Source: Shinella sp. UYSO24
GTDB taxonomy: Bacteria > Pseudomonadota > Alphaproteobacteria > Rhizobiales > Rhizobiaceae
NCBI GenBank assembly: GCA_902167985.1
Contig: CABHNZ010000007.1
Span: 229,054-293,053 of the forward strand
Reading direction: 5' to 3'
Length of the DNA stretch: 64,000 bases
A program made the translations under genes and the position numbers. This document shows positions 39,817 to 49,234 of this stretch, in pieces. The notes under the pieces were generated by a model. It was not told the DNA's origin, searched no databases, and was given only the letters and a program-made list of their open reading frames with translations. Positions within the stretch are counted from its first letter, which is position 1. Every line of letters begins with the position of its first letter.

Positions 39817-39833
39817 CTGGCACGAGAATTGCT
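39817..39833 (+). promoter_or_regulatory. consensus sigma-54 (-24/-12) promoter, antisense to lptB
   Basis: CTGGCACGAGAATTGCT matches every fixed position of the sigma-54 consensus YTGGCACGRNNNTTGCW. It is on the plus strand between rpoN and lptB, both of which are on the minus strand, so a transcript starting near 39845 would run antisense into the 3' end of lptB. No enhancer-binding site for a known activator was seen within about 100 bp upstream. Confidence 0.75.
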
Positions 39834-39895
39834 TTTTTGAAAGATTTGGTCAAGCGCTGCGAAGGCGGGGGCGGGAGATTCTTTGTCCCTGTGCC

Positions 39896-40702
39896 TCAGA
39901 GGCTGAACTTGTCACCCAGATAGAGGCGGCGGACATCAGGGTTATTGACGATGTCGTCGGCCCGGCCGTGGGTGAGAACCTCGCCGGCATGGATGATATA
40001 GGCGCGGTCGATAAGCCCCAGCGTCTCGCGTACGTTATGATCCGTTATCAGTACGCCGATACCGCGTGCGGTCAAGTGGCGAACCAGATTCTGGATGTCG
40101 GACACGGAAATGGGATCGACGCCGGCAAACGGCTCGTCGAGCAGCATGAAGGCGGGATCGGTCGCCAGCGCGCGGGCGATTTCCAGACGGCGACGTTCAC
40201 CGCCCGACAGCGCCACGGCGGCAGACTTGCGCAGCTGGCCGATATGGAACTCTTCGAGCAGCTCGTCGAGTTTCGCATATCGCTTGTCGCGGTTCGGCTC
40301 ATGCACTTCGAGCACGGCCAGAATGTTCTGTTCCACGGTCAGCCCGCGAAAGATCGAAGCTTCCTGCGGCAGATAGCCGACGCCGAGGCGCGCGCGACGA
40401 TACATCGGCATCCGCGTCACTTCATTGCCGTTGATCGCGATCATGCCTTCATCCACCGGCACGAGGCCGGTGATCATGTAGAAACAGGTGGTCTTGCCGG
40501 CGCCGTTCGGCCCGAGCAGGCCAACGGCCTCGCCACGCCGCACAACCAGCGACACGCCGTTGACGACGCGGCGCGTGTCATAGGTCTTCGACAGCCCATG
40601 GGCCACGAGCGTGCCTTCATAGCGCGCCTTGTCGCGAATGGCGAAAGGCTCTGATGACGAGGCCTTGCTGTCCGACGTCTTGGAGAGGAACGGTATTTTC
40701 AC
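39896..40702 (-). CDS. lptB: LPS export ABC transporter ATP-binding protein LptB
   Basis: ATPase of the LptB2FGC complex that extracts lipopolysaccharide from the inner membrane. It has Walker A GPNGAGKTT, the signature LSGGERRRLEIARAL and Walker B FMLLDEPFAGVDP, with the LptB-type GVGYLPQEASIFRGL segment. The start is unsure: the GTG at 40702 (25 bp after lptA) gives 268 residues, about 10 more than R. etli ORF258 as I recall it; no in-frame ATG lies earlier than the core. It sits in lptC-lptA-lptB upstream of rpoN, the usual rhizobial order. Confidence 0.95.
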   Translation of the reverse strand: MKIPFLSKTSDSKASSSEPFAIRDKARYEGTLVAHGLSKTYDTRRVVNGVSLVVRRGEAVGLLGPNGAGKTTCFYMITGLVPVDEGMIAINGNEVTRMPMYRRARLGVGYLPQEASIFRGLTVEQNILAVLEVHEPNRDKRYAKLDELLEEFHIGQLRKSAAVALSGGERRRLEIARALATDPAFMLLDEPFAGVDPISVSDIQNLVRHLTARGIGVLITDHNVRETLGLIDRAYIIHAGEVLTHGRADDIVNNPDVRRLYLGDKFSL

Positions 40703-40727
40703 GGGGCCAGATCTACTTGAGGTCTCA

Positions 40728-41309
40728 TTACTTGCTTGCGGCCGGTGCAGCAGGCGCACCCGGCTTCTGCTGCGATTTCGGATCGAGCATGATCTCGACG
40801 CGGCCGCCACAGGCATCAAGCTTTGCTTCGCCGGTCTCCATGTGAACGGTCAGCTTGCAGCCCTTGAAGACATTCTGGCCCTGCGACAGCACGACCTGTT
40901 TGCCGGTCAGCACGAAGGTCTGCGTCGGCATGTCGAACGTGCCGGCATCGGCCGTCGCCTGCTGGTCGCCGGAGGTAAGCAGCACCTTGTCGTCCATGAA
41001 GATCTTGTCGATATTCGTGCTGCCGGAGGAAACCGAGGCGCCTTCGCCGGTGTAGAGCACCGTCATCTTGCCGGATTTCATCGTCGTCGTGCCCTGCACG
41101 ACCTGAACATTACCGGTGAAATAGGCCTTCTTTTCCTGATCCTTGATTTCCAGCTGGTCGCTCTGGATCTGGATCGGCTCATCTTTCGAGAGCTTCATGC
41201 CGGACATGCTGCTGGTGGTCGACTGCGCCTGTGCGGAGACGGCAAGCAGCGAAACGAAGCCGGCAGCGATCACGGCGACGGAAGAAGTACGAAGGTTACG
41301 ATACATCAT
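40728..41309 (-). CDS. lptA: LPS export periplasmic protein LptA
   Basis: Periplasmic beta-jellyroll bridge carrying lipopolysaccharide across the envelope. The 193-residue product has a clear signal peptide (SSVAVIAAGFVSLLAVSAQA, cleavage about residue 28), then the OstA-like domain (DEPIQIQSDQLEIKDQEKKA; NVQVVQGTTTMKSGKM) and a proline/alanine-rich tail. The frame is intact. The lptC stop lies 12 bp upstream, so the three lpt genes are cotranscribed. Confidence 0.93.
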   Translation of the reverse strand: MMYRNLRTSSVAVIAAGFVSLLAVSAQAQSTTSSMSGMKLSKDEPIQIQSDQLEIKDQEKKAYFTGNVQVVQGTTTMKSGKMTVLYTGEGASVSSGSTNIDKIFMDDKVLLTSGDQQATADAGTFDMPTQTFVLTGKQVVLSQGQNVFKGCKLTVHMETGEAKLDACGGRVEIMLDPKSQQKPGAPAAPAASK

Positions 41310-41321
41310 GACGGCCGTGCT

Positions 41322-42047
41322 CTATTTCTTGCCCTGGTTGGGAGTGGCGTTGGTGTTGGCTTTGTTATTGGCTTTGTTGATGGCAGCTTGGTTACGAAGC
41401 GCGACAGGGTCGAGATTGGCCCTGACCTGCCCGATAAGGGTAATTGTGTGTCCCTTATCCGTTATCTTCATGGACTGTGCAACAATGGACCCGCCGGTTG
41501 TGGTAATATTCACCGGTGCATTGCTCTCCATCACGCCGCCCGGAATATCGAGCTTGGCGGATTTGAAATGCGCGGTCACGCCGTTGCTGAGGTTCACGTC
41601 GAACGGGGAGGGGAGTTCGAGCTTGTTGGCGCTGCGGTCGAAATCGGCCGTGCTGGCAACGACCCGCGCCACCACGTCCTCATTGATCGGCACGGCGGCC
41701 TTCACGTCCTGAAGCGTCATGTGATCGGGATTGGTGATATCCTGCAGCGCCCGGTCGGCGACCATCGAATAATCGATGCCCTGGCTGTTGCGCCCGGAGA
41801 TCGCCGGCTTTTCCATGACGATCTTGCCGTCTTCGATACGGGCGCTTTCCACCTTCAGGTTTTCCGGCAGATAGGCCTTCACCACCGCAACGCCGATAAA
41901 GGCAAGCGACACGACGCCGGCCGCGGCAGGCAGCAGCACGCGCAGGCGCGCCACCAGCCGCGAATGCGACAGCGCTGCCTCATAGGCGCTGGTCTTCCCG
42001 CTCGCACCGAGCGTGATCCCTGACGTCTTTCTCATCTGCTGCAGCAT
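41322..42047 (-). CDS. lptC: LPS export protein LptC
   Basis: Single-pass inner-membrane protein that receives lipopolysaccharide from LptBFG and passes it to LptA. One membrane segment (LLPAAAGVVSLAFIGVAVV) is followed by a periplasmic LptC domain (KVESARIEDGKIVMEKPAIS; KLDIPGGVMESNAPVNI). The start is uncertain: the ATG at 42047 (MLQQMRKTSG) is chosen, but an in-frame TTG at 42140 would add 31 residues. The asparagine/lysine-rich tail is short and disordered. First gene of lptC-lptA-lptB, divergent from sppA. Confidence 0.88.
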   Translation of the reverse strand: MLQQMRKTSGITLGASGKTSAYEAALSHSRLVARLRVLLPAAAGVVSLAFIGVAVVKAYLPENLKVESARIEDGKIVMEKPAISGRNSQGIDYSMVADRALQDITNPDHMTLQDVKAAVPINEDVVARVVASTADFDRSANKLELPSPFDVNLSNGVTAHFKSAKLDIPGGVMESNAPVNITTTGGSIVAQSMKITDKGHTITLIGQVRANLDPVALRNQAAINKANNKANTNATPNQGKK

Positions 42048-42206
42048 ATGCAGGCCTGGTTCCTTGTAGCCGGTCGAGGCGGCATCTTTTCCGTCAGAAC
42101 GGTGTGTGGGTCCGTTCGTGCCGTTTCTCTCGCCTGCCAATATGGCGTTTATCCATCAACAAACAATAACGGGCAACATAAAATCGTGATATGCCCCCCT
42201 GACAAT

Positions 42207-42233
42207 CCGACGGCGCGCCCTAGCTTCCGTCGG
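42207..42233. promoter_or_regulatory. inverted repeat in the lptC/sppA divergent region
   Basis: CCGACGG (42207-42213) and CCGTCGG (42227-42233) form a 7-bp inverted repeat 20 bp apart centre to centre, two helical turns, 27 bp before the sppA start. It could be an operator; no regulator is known. Confidence 0.4.
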
Positions 42234-42259
42234 CTGACATTGGCAAGGGAGCACGCGGG

Positions 42260-43212
42260 ATGGATGCAATGGCGATGGCCGAGCGGCGGCAGTTGAGGCG
42301 CAAGCTTGGCTTCTGGCGCCTCGTCGCCTGGTCTTCCTGGTCGCGATCGGTTTTGCGCTCTACACGACCTTCGTCTCCGACGACAGGACCGGCCGCCCGC
42401 ATGTGGCGCAGGTGCGGATTTCCGGCATGATCACCGATGATCGCGAGCTTCTCGATCGCCTCGACAAGATTGCCGATGACGATGCGGTCAAGGCGCTTGT
42501 CGTCTCGATCAACTCTCCCGGCGGCACGACTTATGGCGGCGAGCGCATCTTCAAGGCGATCCGCCATGTGGCTGAAAACAAGCCGGTCGTCTCGGATGTC
42601 CGCACGCTGGCAGCCTCCGCCGGCTACATGATCGCCTCTGCCGGCGACAGGATCATTGCCGGCGACAGCTCGATCACCGGCTCGATCGGCGTCATCTTCC
42701 AGTATCCGCAGGTCGATGAGGTGATGAAGAAGATCGGCGTCTCCATGGAGGAGATCAAGTCGTCGCCGCTGAAGGCCGAGCCGTCGCCCTTCCATCCGGC
42801 AAGCGACGATGCCAAGGCGATGATCCGCTCGATGGTGATGGACAGCTATGGCTGGTTCGTCGATCTCGTCGCCGATCGCCGCAAGCTGCCGCGCGATGAA
42901 GTGCTGAAGCTTGCCGACGGCACGATCTATACCGGCCGTCAGGCCCTCAAGGTCAAGCTTGTCGATGAACTCGGCGGCGAGCGCGAGATCCGCGCCTATC
43001 TGGAAACCCGCGGCGTGGCAAAAGATCTGCCGCTCGTCGAATGGAAGGCGAAGAAGGAAGGCTCGAACTTTCTGCTTGCCAGCGCCGTCTCACAGCTAAT
43101 GCGCTTTGCCGGCTTCGATCCGGCCCTTCTTCCCGCCGCCTCCGGCCCATGGGGTACCGACAAGTTGTTTCTTGACGGTCTTGTTTCCGTTTGGCAGGTT
43201 GGGGGCCATTGA
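42260..43212 (+). CDS. sppA: signal peptide peptidase SppA (one frame break)
   Basis: Membrane-anchored serine protease of the short SppA type that digests leftover signal peptides. Start at 42260 (MDAMAMAERRQLRRKLGFWR, AAGGGA upstream), then a membrane segment (LVFLVAIGFALYTTF) after one added C near 42328. The catalytic serine is in the LAASAGYMIAS loop and the general-base lysine in GRQALKVKLVDELG; the Ser-Lys dyad pattern is conserved. Repaired length 317 residues. ihfB follows 26 bp later, probably in the same transcript. Confidence 0.93.
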
Positions 43213-43238
43213 AAACCTAATTTTTTCAGGGGGCAAAC

Positions 43239-43544
43239 GTGATCAAGTCGGAATTGGTCCAGATCGTTGCGGCGCGTAATCCGCACCTCTATCACCGTGA
43301 TGTCGAGAACATCGTCAACGCGGTGCTGGACGAGATTACCGACGCCCTCGCGTCTGGCAACCGCGTCGAGTTGCGCGGCTTCGGCGCCTTCTCGGTAAAG
43401 AACCGTCCGTCGCGCTCCGGCCGTAACCCGCGCACCGGCGAAAGCGTCTTCGTTGAGGAAAAATGGGTTCCCTTCTTCAAGACCGGCAAGGAACTGCGCG
43501 AGCGCCTCAATCCCGATCTGGTCGACGAGGAAGATGCCGACTGA
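43239..43544 (+). CDS. ihfB: integration host factor subunit beta
   Basis: DNA-bending protein that pairs with IHF-alpha; it assists sigma-54 promoters, recombination and replication. The 101-residue product starts at a GTG (43239) preceded by CAGGGGG and reads [40 protein letters not shown] and [10 protein letters not shown], the DNA-intercalating proline arm. The frame is intact. It is cotranscribed with sppA and followed by lapA, as in other rhizobia. Confidence 0.96.
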   Translation: MIKSELVQIVAARNPHLYHRDVENIVNAVLDEITDALASGNRVELRGFGAFSVKNRPSRSGRNPRTGESVFVEEKWVPFFKTGKELRERLNPDLVDEEDAD

Positions 43545-43604
43545 TTGGTGAGGCGCAGCCTCGTCAGCCGCATGCGTCCGAGCGTCGCTGCCACTGGCTT
43601 TCCG

Positions 43605-43632
43605 GATGCCCGCCCTTGAAAGGCCGGGCATC
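43605..43632 (+). terminator. hairpin between ihfB and lapA
   Basis: An 8-bp stem, GATGCCCG (43605-43612) with CGGGCATC (43625-43632), closes a 12-base loop. There is no T run; it may be an attenuator or a weak terminator after ihfB. Confidence 0.45.
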
Positions 43633-43706
43633 ACCCCTATCTGCATGAGGGCTGCTGCCTGTGATGGCCGGTCGCGTGACGTGAGAAAAATTACCGGGAG
43701 TACCTG

Positions 43707-44056
43707 ATGAAGAAGCTGAAACGGATCCTCGGTCTGGTGGTCTTCATTCCGCTCGGTATCATCCTGATCGTGCTGGCCGTCGCCAACCGTCAGGTGGTCA
43801 CGCTGGCGCTCAATCCCTTCCGCCCGGAAGATCAGGTTCTGGCGCTGAGCGCCCCCTTCTTCATCTTTCTGCTGATCGCCGTCATCGTCGGCATGGTCGT
43901 TGGTTCCTTCGTCACCTGGTGGAACCAGGGCAAATACCGCAAGAGGCCCGCGTCGAGGCGCGCGAGGCCAACAAGTGGCGCGCCGAGCATGAGGCCGTCG
44001 CCAAGCGCAACACCCAGCCCGGCACACAGCCAAGTACACAGATTGCCACCCGCTGA
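43707..44056 (+). CDS. lapA: lipopolysaccharide assembly protein A domain (LapA/DUF1049) protein (one frame break)
   Basis: Small inner-membrane protein with two hydrophobic segments (LGLVVFIPLGIILIVLAV and FFIFLLIAVIVGMVVGSFV) and a cytoplasmic helix. In enteric bacteria LapA with LapB controls LPS synthesis by regulating LpxC turnover; here only LapA is present. The frame breaks near 43942; one added base gives KYRKEARVEAREANKWRAEH and a stop at 44056, 116 residues in all. It follows ihfB and converges on the CoxG-like gene with 13 bp between stops. Confidence 0.88.
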
Positions 44057-44069
44057 GTGAGACCGGACG

Positions 44070-44541
44070 TCACGCTTCCCTGGCGTGACCATTCCGATAG
44101 GCTTCGACGATCGTCTCGTTGAGCCCGGCAAAGAAACGCGATGCCAGCTTCTGCGAACTCGATCCGAGATAGCGTGCCCCGAGAGAGGCAAGCTTGCCGC
44201 TGATTTCGGCCCGCCCCGCATAGCGCAGCAGCGTTTCCTCGCCCATGTCGGTCAAAAACACGTCGGCACTGCCGCGGGCAAAGCCCGCAAGCCCGCCCTT
44301 GCCCTCGCCGGTCAGCGTATAGCTCTCCTGCGGCACGACATTCGACAGTGTCAGCGAACCGGAAAAACTGGCGCCGATCGGCCCGAACCGCACTTTGATG
44401 CCGGCGGCAAGCTGATGGTCCGACACCCAGTCCAGCGTTTCGCAGCCGGGAATGCAGTCTTTCAGCACGGCCGGATCGTTGAGGCAGGCCCAGACGATCG
44501 CAAGCGGCGCTTCGATCCGTTCTTCGCCTGTCAGTTCCATT
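44070..44541 (-). CDS. CoxG/SRPBCC family protein
   Basis: A carbon-monoxide-dehydrogenase subunit G-like protein of about 156 residues, intact (ELTGEERIEAPLAIVWACLN, GCETLDWVSDHQLAAGIKVR, LLRYAGRAEISGKLASLG). CoxG proteins have an SRPBCC lipid-binding fold and help assemble or anchor molybdenum hydroxylases; no coxMSL genes are nearby, so the role is open. The ATG at 44541 is chosen with GAGGAG 7 bases upstream; a second ATG five codons earlier is possible. Confidence 0.85.
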
Positions 44542-44706
44542 GCATCACTCCTCATGTCGAAACCCGCTATTTAGGGTGGCTGCCTGTCGCTGTCCAACGA
44601 AGGCTCCACATCGGGCTTGGCTTGCGGGGGCAAAGTTGAAGATGGCTTTGAAGATTGGCGCGCAAGTGCTATCTGCTGCCTCGATCTGGAACGAACGGGT
44701 GAAGAA

Positions 44707-45927
44707 TTGAAGAACAAGGACAGGCGTCCGGCAGGAAAGACGCGCGTTGAAGGGCCGGCAAGGTCCGATGGCCGGCGCAGCGAACCCGCGCGGCAACGTC
44801 GAAATCCGCAAAGGCGACAGGCCCGAAGGCGGCTGCCGGCAAACCCTCCGGCCCCTATTCCGCCAAGCCTGCCGGTAACAGGCCGGTGACGGCGAAAGCC
44901 GCAACGCCAAGGCCCGATGCACGGCCCGCTGCCGAGAGATCCGCTCGCCCGGCTCCGGCCGCAGCACCGGTCGAAACGCGCAGCCTGACGTCCGCACTGG
45001 CGATCGGCCACCGGAACGCGTGCCTGTCATCCTTGAAAGCACAGCGCCGGCGATTTCCACCTGATCGACAGCGGCAACGCTTTAAAGCTCGAACAATACG
45101 GCCCCTACCGCATCGTCCGCCCCGAGGCGCAGGCGCTCTGGCGCCCGACGCTGCCCGACCATGTCTGGGATAATGCCGATGCGGTCTTTACCGGTGATAC
45201 GGATGAGGACGGCATGGGTCGCTGGCGTTTCCCGCGCGAGGCGCTGGGCGAAACCTGGCCGCTCTCGCTGCTCGGCGTCGATTTCCTCGGCCGCTTCACC
45301 GCCTTTCGCCATGTCGGCGTCTTCCCCGAGCAGATCGTCCATTGGGAGTGGATGAAGGCCCGCGTCGAGGAGATGAAGGCGAAGGAAGGCCGTCAGCTGA
45401 AAGTGCTGAACCTCTTCGGCTATACCGGCGTCGCCTCGCTTGTGGCAGCCGCAGCCGGCGCCGAAGTCACCCATGTCGATGCCTCCAAGAAGGCGATCGG
45501 CTGGGCGCGCGAGAACCAGTCTCTGGCCGGTCTCGACCGCGCGCCGATCCGCTGGATCTGCGAGGATGCCATGAAGTTCATCCTGCGCGAGGAACGCCGC
45601 GGCAATAGCTATGACATCATCCTCACCGACCCGCCGAAATTCGGCCGCGGTCCGAATGGCGAAGTCTGGCACCTCTTCGATCACCTGCCGCTGATGCTCG
45701 ATGTCTGCCGCGAACTCCTGTCGCCGAAGGCGGTGGGTCTGGTTCTGACGGCCTATTCGATCCGCGCCAGCTTCTATTCCATCCATGAGCTGATGCGCGA
45801 GACCATGCGCGGGGCAGGCGGCGTCGTCGAAAGTGGCGAACTCGTCATCCGCGAAGCCGGTCTCGACGGCAACACGCCCGGCCGCGCGCTCTCCACCTCC
45901 CTCTTCAGTCGCTGGGTACCGGCATGA
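44707..45927 (+). CDS. class I SAM-dependent rRNA methyltransferase with low-complexity N terminus (three frame breaks)
   Basis: The C-terminal 280 residues are an RlmI/RlmK-type methyltransferase: LNLFGYTGVASLVAAAAGAE (SAM motif I), THVDASKKA and the DPPKFGRG motif IV. The N terminus, probably from the TTG at 44707 (MKNKDRRPAGK), is an alanine-, proline- and lysine-rich tail of about 100 residues (reading SEPARATSKSAKATGPKAAA). Breaks near 44790, 45008 and 45049 each need one base; repaired length 407 residues. It overlaps the next gene by ATGA, so it is translationally coupled to another rRNA methyltransferase. The exact target base is unknown. Confidence 0.85.
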
Positions 45928-46784
45928 CAGATACGTTTCACAAGTCAGGCCCCCGCAAGGTAGGCCAGGTCAAGGAAGTCACCTCGCTTTCCAATCCGAT
46001 CATCAAGGATATCAAGGCGCTCACCAACAAGAAGGACCGCGAGGAAACCGGCACCTTCATGGCGGAAGGCCTGAAGCTCGTCATCGACGCGCTGGAACTC
46101 GGCTGGGAAATCCGCACGCTGGTCTATGCAAAGGCTGCCAAGGGCAAGCCGCTGGTCGAGCAGGTGGCGACGAAAACCGTCGCGCATGGCGGCCTCGTGC
46201 TCGAAGTCTCGGAAAAGGTTCTGTCCTCGATAACCCGTCGCGACAATCCGCAGATGGTCGTCGGCATTTTCGAGCAGCGCTGGAAGCGGCTGGACGAGCT
46301 GAGGCCGGAAAAGGGTGACACATTCGTCGCGCTCGACCGGGTGCGCGATCCGGGCAATCTCGGCACGATCATCCGCACGGCGGATGCCGCCGGCGCCTCC
46401 GCCACCATACTCGTGGGCGAATGCACCGATCCCTTCTCGTTGGAAACCGTGCGCGCCACCATGGGCTCGGTCTTCGCCATGCCGGTCGTCCGCTGTACGG
46501 CGGAAGAATTTCTGGCCTGGCACAAGCGCTCCGGCGCTTACGTGGTCGCCACCCATCTGGCCGGCGCCATCGATTACCGCAAGGTCGAGTATGCGACGAA
46601 GCCCGTCGTCATCCTGATGGGCAACGAACAGTCCGGCCTGCCCGACAATCTCGCAAAGGATGCCGACCGTACCGTCCGCATCCCGCAAGAGGGCAGGGCA
46701 GACAGTCTCAATCTCGGCGTCGCGACGGCCGTCATGCTGTTTGAGGCCCGCCGTGACCTGCTGATCCTCGACGACAGAAAATGA
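45924..46784 (+). CDS. TrmH/SpoU family RNA 2'-O-methyltransferase
   Basis: SPOUT-fold methyltransferase of 286 residues, intact. It has the N-terminal substrate-binding domain ([20 protein letters not shown]) and the three SpoU motifs: [18 protein letters not shown] (1), [11 protein letters not shown] (2) and [19 protein letters not shown] (3). It probably methylates rRNA (RlmB-like) but could modify tRNA. ATGA overlaps join it to the gene before and to lspA after. Confidence 0.93.
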   Translation: MTDTFHKSGPRKVGQVKEVTSLSNPIIKDIKALTNKKDREETGTFMAEGLKLVIDALELGWEIRTLVYAKAAKGKPLVEQVATKTVAHGGLVLEVSEKVLSSITRRDNPQMVVGIFEQRWKRLDELRPEKGDTFVALDRVRDPGNLGTIIRTADAAGASATILVGECTDPFSLETVRATMGSVFAMPVVRCTAEEFLAWHKRSGAYVVATHLAGAIDYRKVEYATKPVVILMGNEQSGLPDNLAKDADRTVRIPQEGRADSLNLGVATAVMLFEARRDLLILDDRK

Positions 46785-47302
46785 CAGAAAGCCATATGCC
46801 AGAAAGCCTGACGAACAAACGCATCGCGCTTCTTTCCCGCCCGCCGCTGGCGGTGGCCTTCATTGTGCTGGCGGTGGTGCTGGACCAGATCATCAAGCTT
46901 GCGGTCGAGGCCTATCTGCCGCTGCAGGAGCCGGTGCCGCTTCTGCCGGTTCTGGCGCTCTACCGTACCTATAATCTCGGTGTCGCCTTCTCGATGTTCT
47001 CCGGCATGGAGCGCGAGTGGATCATCGGCATGCGGGTCATCATCGTCGCCTTCGTGCTCTGGCTCTGGCGCCGCAGCGCGCCGGACAGAACCTTTGCCCA
47101 TCTCGGCTACGCGCTGATCATCGCCGGTGCTATCGGCAACCTGATCGATGGCTTCGCCTACGGCCATGTCATCGACTATGTGCTGTTTCATACCGAGACA
47201 TGGTCTTTCGCCGTCTTCAATCTGGCAGACAGTTTCATCACCATCGGCGCGGCCTCCGTCGTTCTCGATGAATTGCTCGGGTCGAAAAAGAAAGATCAGT
47301 AA
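46781..47302 (+). CDS. lspA: lipoprotein signal peptidase (signal peptidase II)
   Basis: Inner-membrane aspartyl protease that cleaves prolipoprotein signal peptides. The 173-residue product is intact and has four membrane segments with both catalytic aspartates in their family motifs ([15 protein letters not shown] and [11 protein letters not shown]), plus the early VVLDQIIK. The start overlaps the preceding stop by ATGA. Confidence 0.95.
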   Translation: MTESHMPESLTNKRIALLSRPPLAVAFIVLAVVLDQIIKLAVEAYLPLQEPVPLLPVLALYRTYNLGVAFSMFSGMEREWIIGMRVIIVAFVLWLWRRSAPDRTFAHLGYALIIAGAIGNLIDGFAYGHVIDYVLFHTETWSFAVFNLADSFITIGAASVVLDELLGSKKKDQ

Positions 47303-47358
47303 AATTTTACCGGCGTGTTCTAAGGAATGGGAAGGAAACTGTAGGTAGTCTCCCTCCC

Positions 47359-49135
47359 ATGCGCGATATCGCCGAAATCCACGAGCGTCTTTCCAGGGCC
47401 TTTGCCTCGCCGGCATCGTCTGAGCCCTCAGACGCGACGGCGGAACAGATCGTTCCGCCGATGGGCGTGAAGCGCGCAGGCGGCGGGCTTGCCCCCGCAC
47501 CGCTTTCCAACCTCTTCAGCCGCATCTTCGCCTGGCGCCGCCGAAACCCGGTGGCAAGCCTCTCCGATCAGCTTCGCGATGCCGAGGCCGAAAGTGCAGC
47601 CAAGAGCCGCCAGATTGCCACCGTCGTCCACGAGATCCGCACCCCGCTCAACGGCATTCTCGGCATGACCCATCTTCTCGGCCAGACGAAGCTCTCGGCC
47701 GAGCAGCAGAATTATCTGAGCGGTATCCGCCAGTCCGGCTATGCGCTGGCCCAGCTCGTGGAAGATCTCCTCGATTATTCGACGCTCGAAGCCGGCCGCT
47801 TCCGGCTGAACAACCGCGCCGAAAATCTCCGCCAGCTGATCGAAAGCGTCGTCGAGCTTTTGGCGCCGCGCGCCCATGAAAAGCGCATCGAGATTGCCGC
47901 GACCATCCGTGCGGATGTGCCGGAATTTCTCGATTTCGATCCCGGCCGCATCCGTCAGGTTCTCTTCAACGTCATCGGCAACGCCGTAAAATTCACCCAG
48001 ACCGGCGGCGTTCTCGTGCGCGTCACCCTCCATGGTGCGACGGTCGCGATCGCCGTCATCGATACCGGCCCCGGCATGACCGCGCAGGAACAGGCACAGG
48101 TCTTCGGCGAGTTCGAGCAGGGCGGCACGGCCGAAACCAGAAGCGGCGGCACCGGGCTCGGCCTCGGCATCGCCTCGCGCATATTGACCGAATTCGGCGG
48201 CTCGCTTTCCGTCTCAAGCCGCAAGGGTGCCGGCAGCACCTTCACCATCCGCTTTCCGCTGCAGCTGGCCGAGGATGCGCCGGCAGGGCAGGGCGATCGC
48301 GGTACGCTTCTGTCTCGCTCCCGCGTTCTGCTTCTGGCGCCCGATGGCCCGGCCGCCACGGCAACCGTCGCCAGTATCGAAACGCTCGGCGGCCAGTGCC
48401 GCCATGTCTCGAGCCCGGCGCGCGTGCAGATGCTGATCGACCGCGCCGCCGGCGGCCCCGGCGCCTATACCGATCTGATCGTCGATCATCGCCTCGCTTC
48501 CGATTACGCCTGCGAGCCTTCCCATGCGCCGCTGCACCGCATCCTTCTGGTCAACCCGGAGGAGCGCGCCTCGCAGCCGCAGGATTTCTTCGATGCCTGG
48601 CTGATCCGCCCCTTGCGTGAAAAGTCGCTGATCGACGTCCTGAGCGGCCGCCTGCGCCGTTTCGGCCCCCGCGATGCCTTCACCGAAAATCGCAGCCTGC
48701 CGCCGTCTGCCGATCCTTCCGCCGAGCCCGGCCTCGATATCGTTCTCGGCGAGGACGATCCGGTCAATGCCATGCTGGTAAGGGCGGTTCTGAAAAAGGC
48801 CGGCCACCGGGTCCGGGTCATGGAAGACTTCCCCTCGCTGGTGACGCCGCCTCCGGCGCCGATGGCGGCCGGGTGGATCTGGTCATCTGTGACATGCATA
48901 TGCCGGGCGGCACGCTGGAGAATTTCCTTGGCCAGCATGCATCGCTGACGGTGCATCCGGATGGCACGCCGATCCCCATCATGGTGCTGACGGGGGAGGG
49001 ACGAAGCGAGGTGCGCCAGCAGGCGCTCGCCGATGGCGCGGCCATCGTCCTTCAGAAGCCGGTCGATCCCAGAATTTGGCCGAACAAGTGCGTCTTATTT
49101 GCCCGGCAGGTGGAAATCGTCAACAGGTGCGTTGA
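47359..49135 (+). CDS. soluble hybrid histidine kinase with pseudo-receiver and receiver domains (two frame breaks)
   Basis: A 592-residue protein with no membrane segment. The HisKA domain has the phosphorylated histidine in VVHEIRTPLNGILGM; the HATPase domain has the N box (NVIGNAVKFTQ), DTGPGM and GGTGLGLGI. A degenerate receiver-like middle (RVLLLAPDGPAATATVASIE to LIRPLREKSLIDVL) lacks the usual acidic pocket and Lys-Pro. A C-terminal receiver follows (IVLGEDDPVNAML; DLVICDMHMPGG with the phosphoacceptor Asp; VLQKPVD). Breaks near 48860 and 49074 need one base each and bring the stop to 49135. The cognate output is unknown. Confidence 0.85.
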
Positions 49136-49234
49136 CGCCTGTTCCGTGACTTCCTATTGTGACAGCGTCTGTCACGTCCCTGTTGCAGAGACGTGGTTTA
49201 TGGCGGTGATCCAACCGGGACGGGATGAATCACC

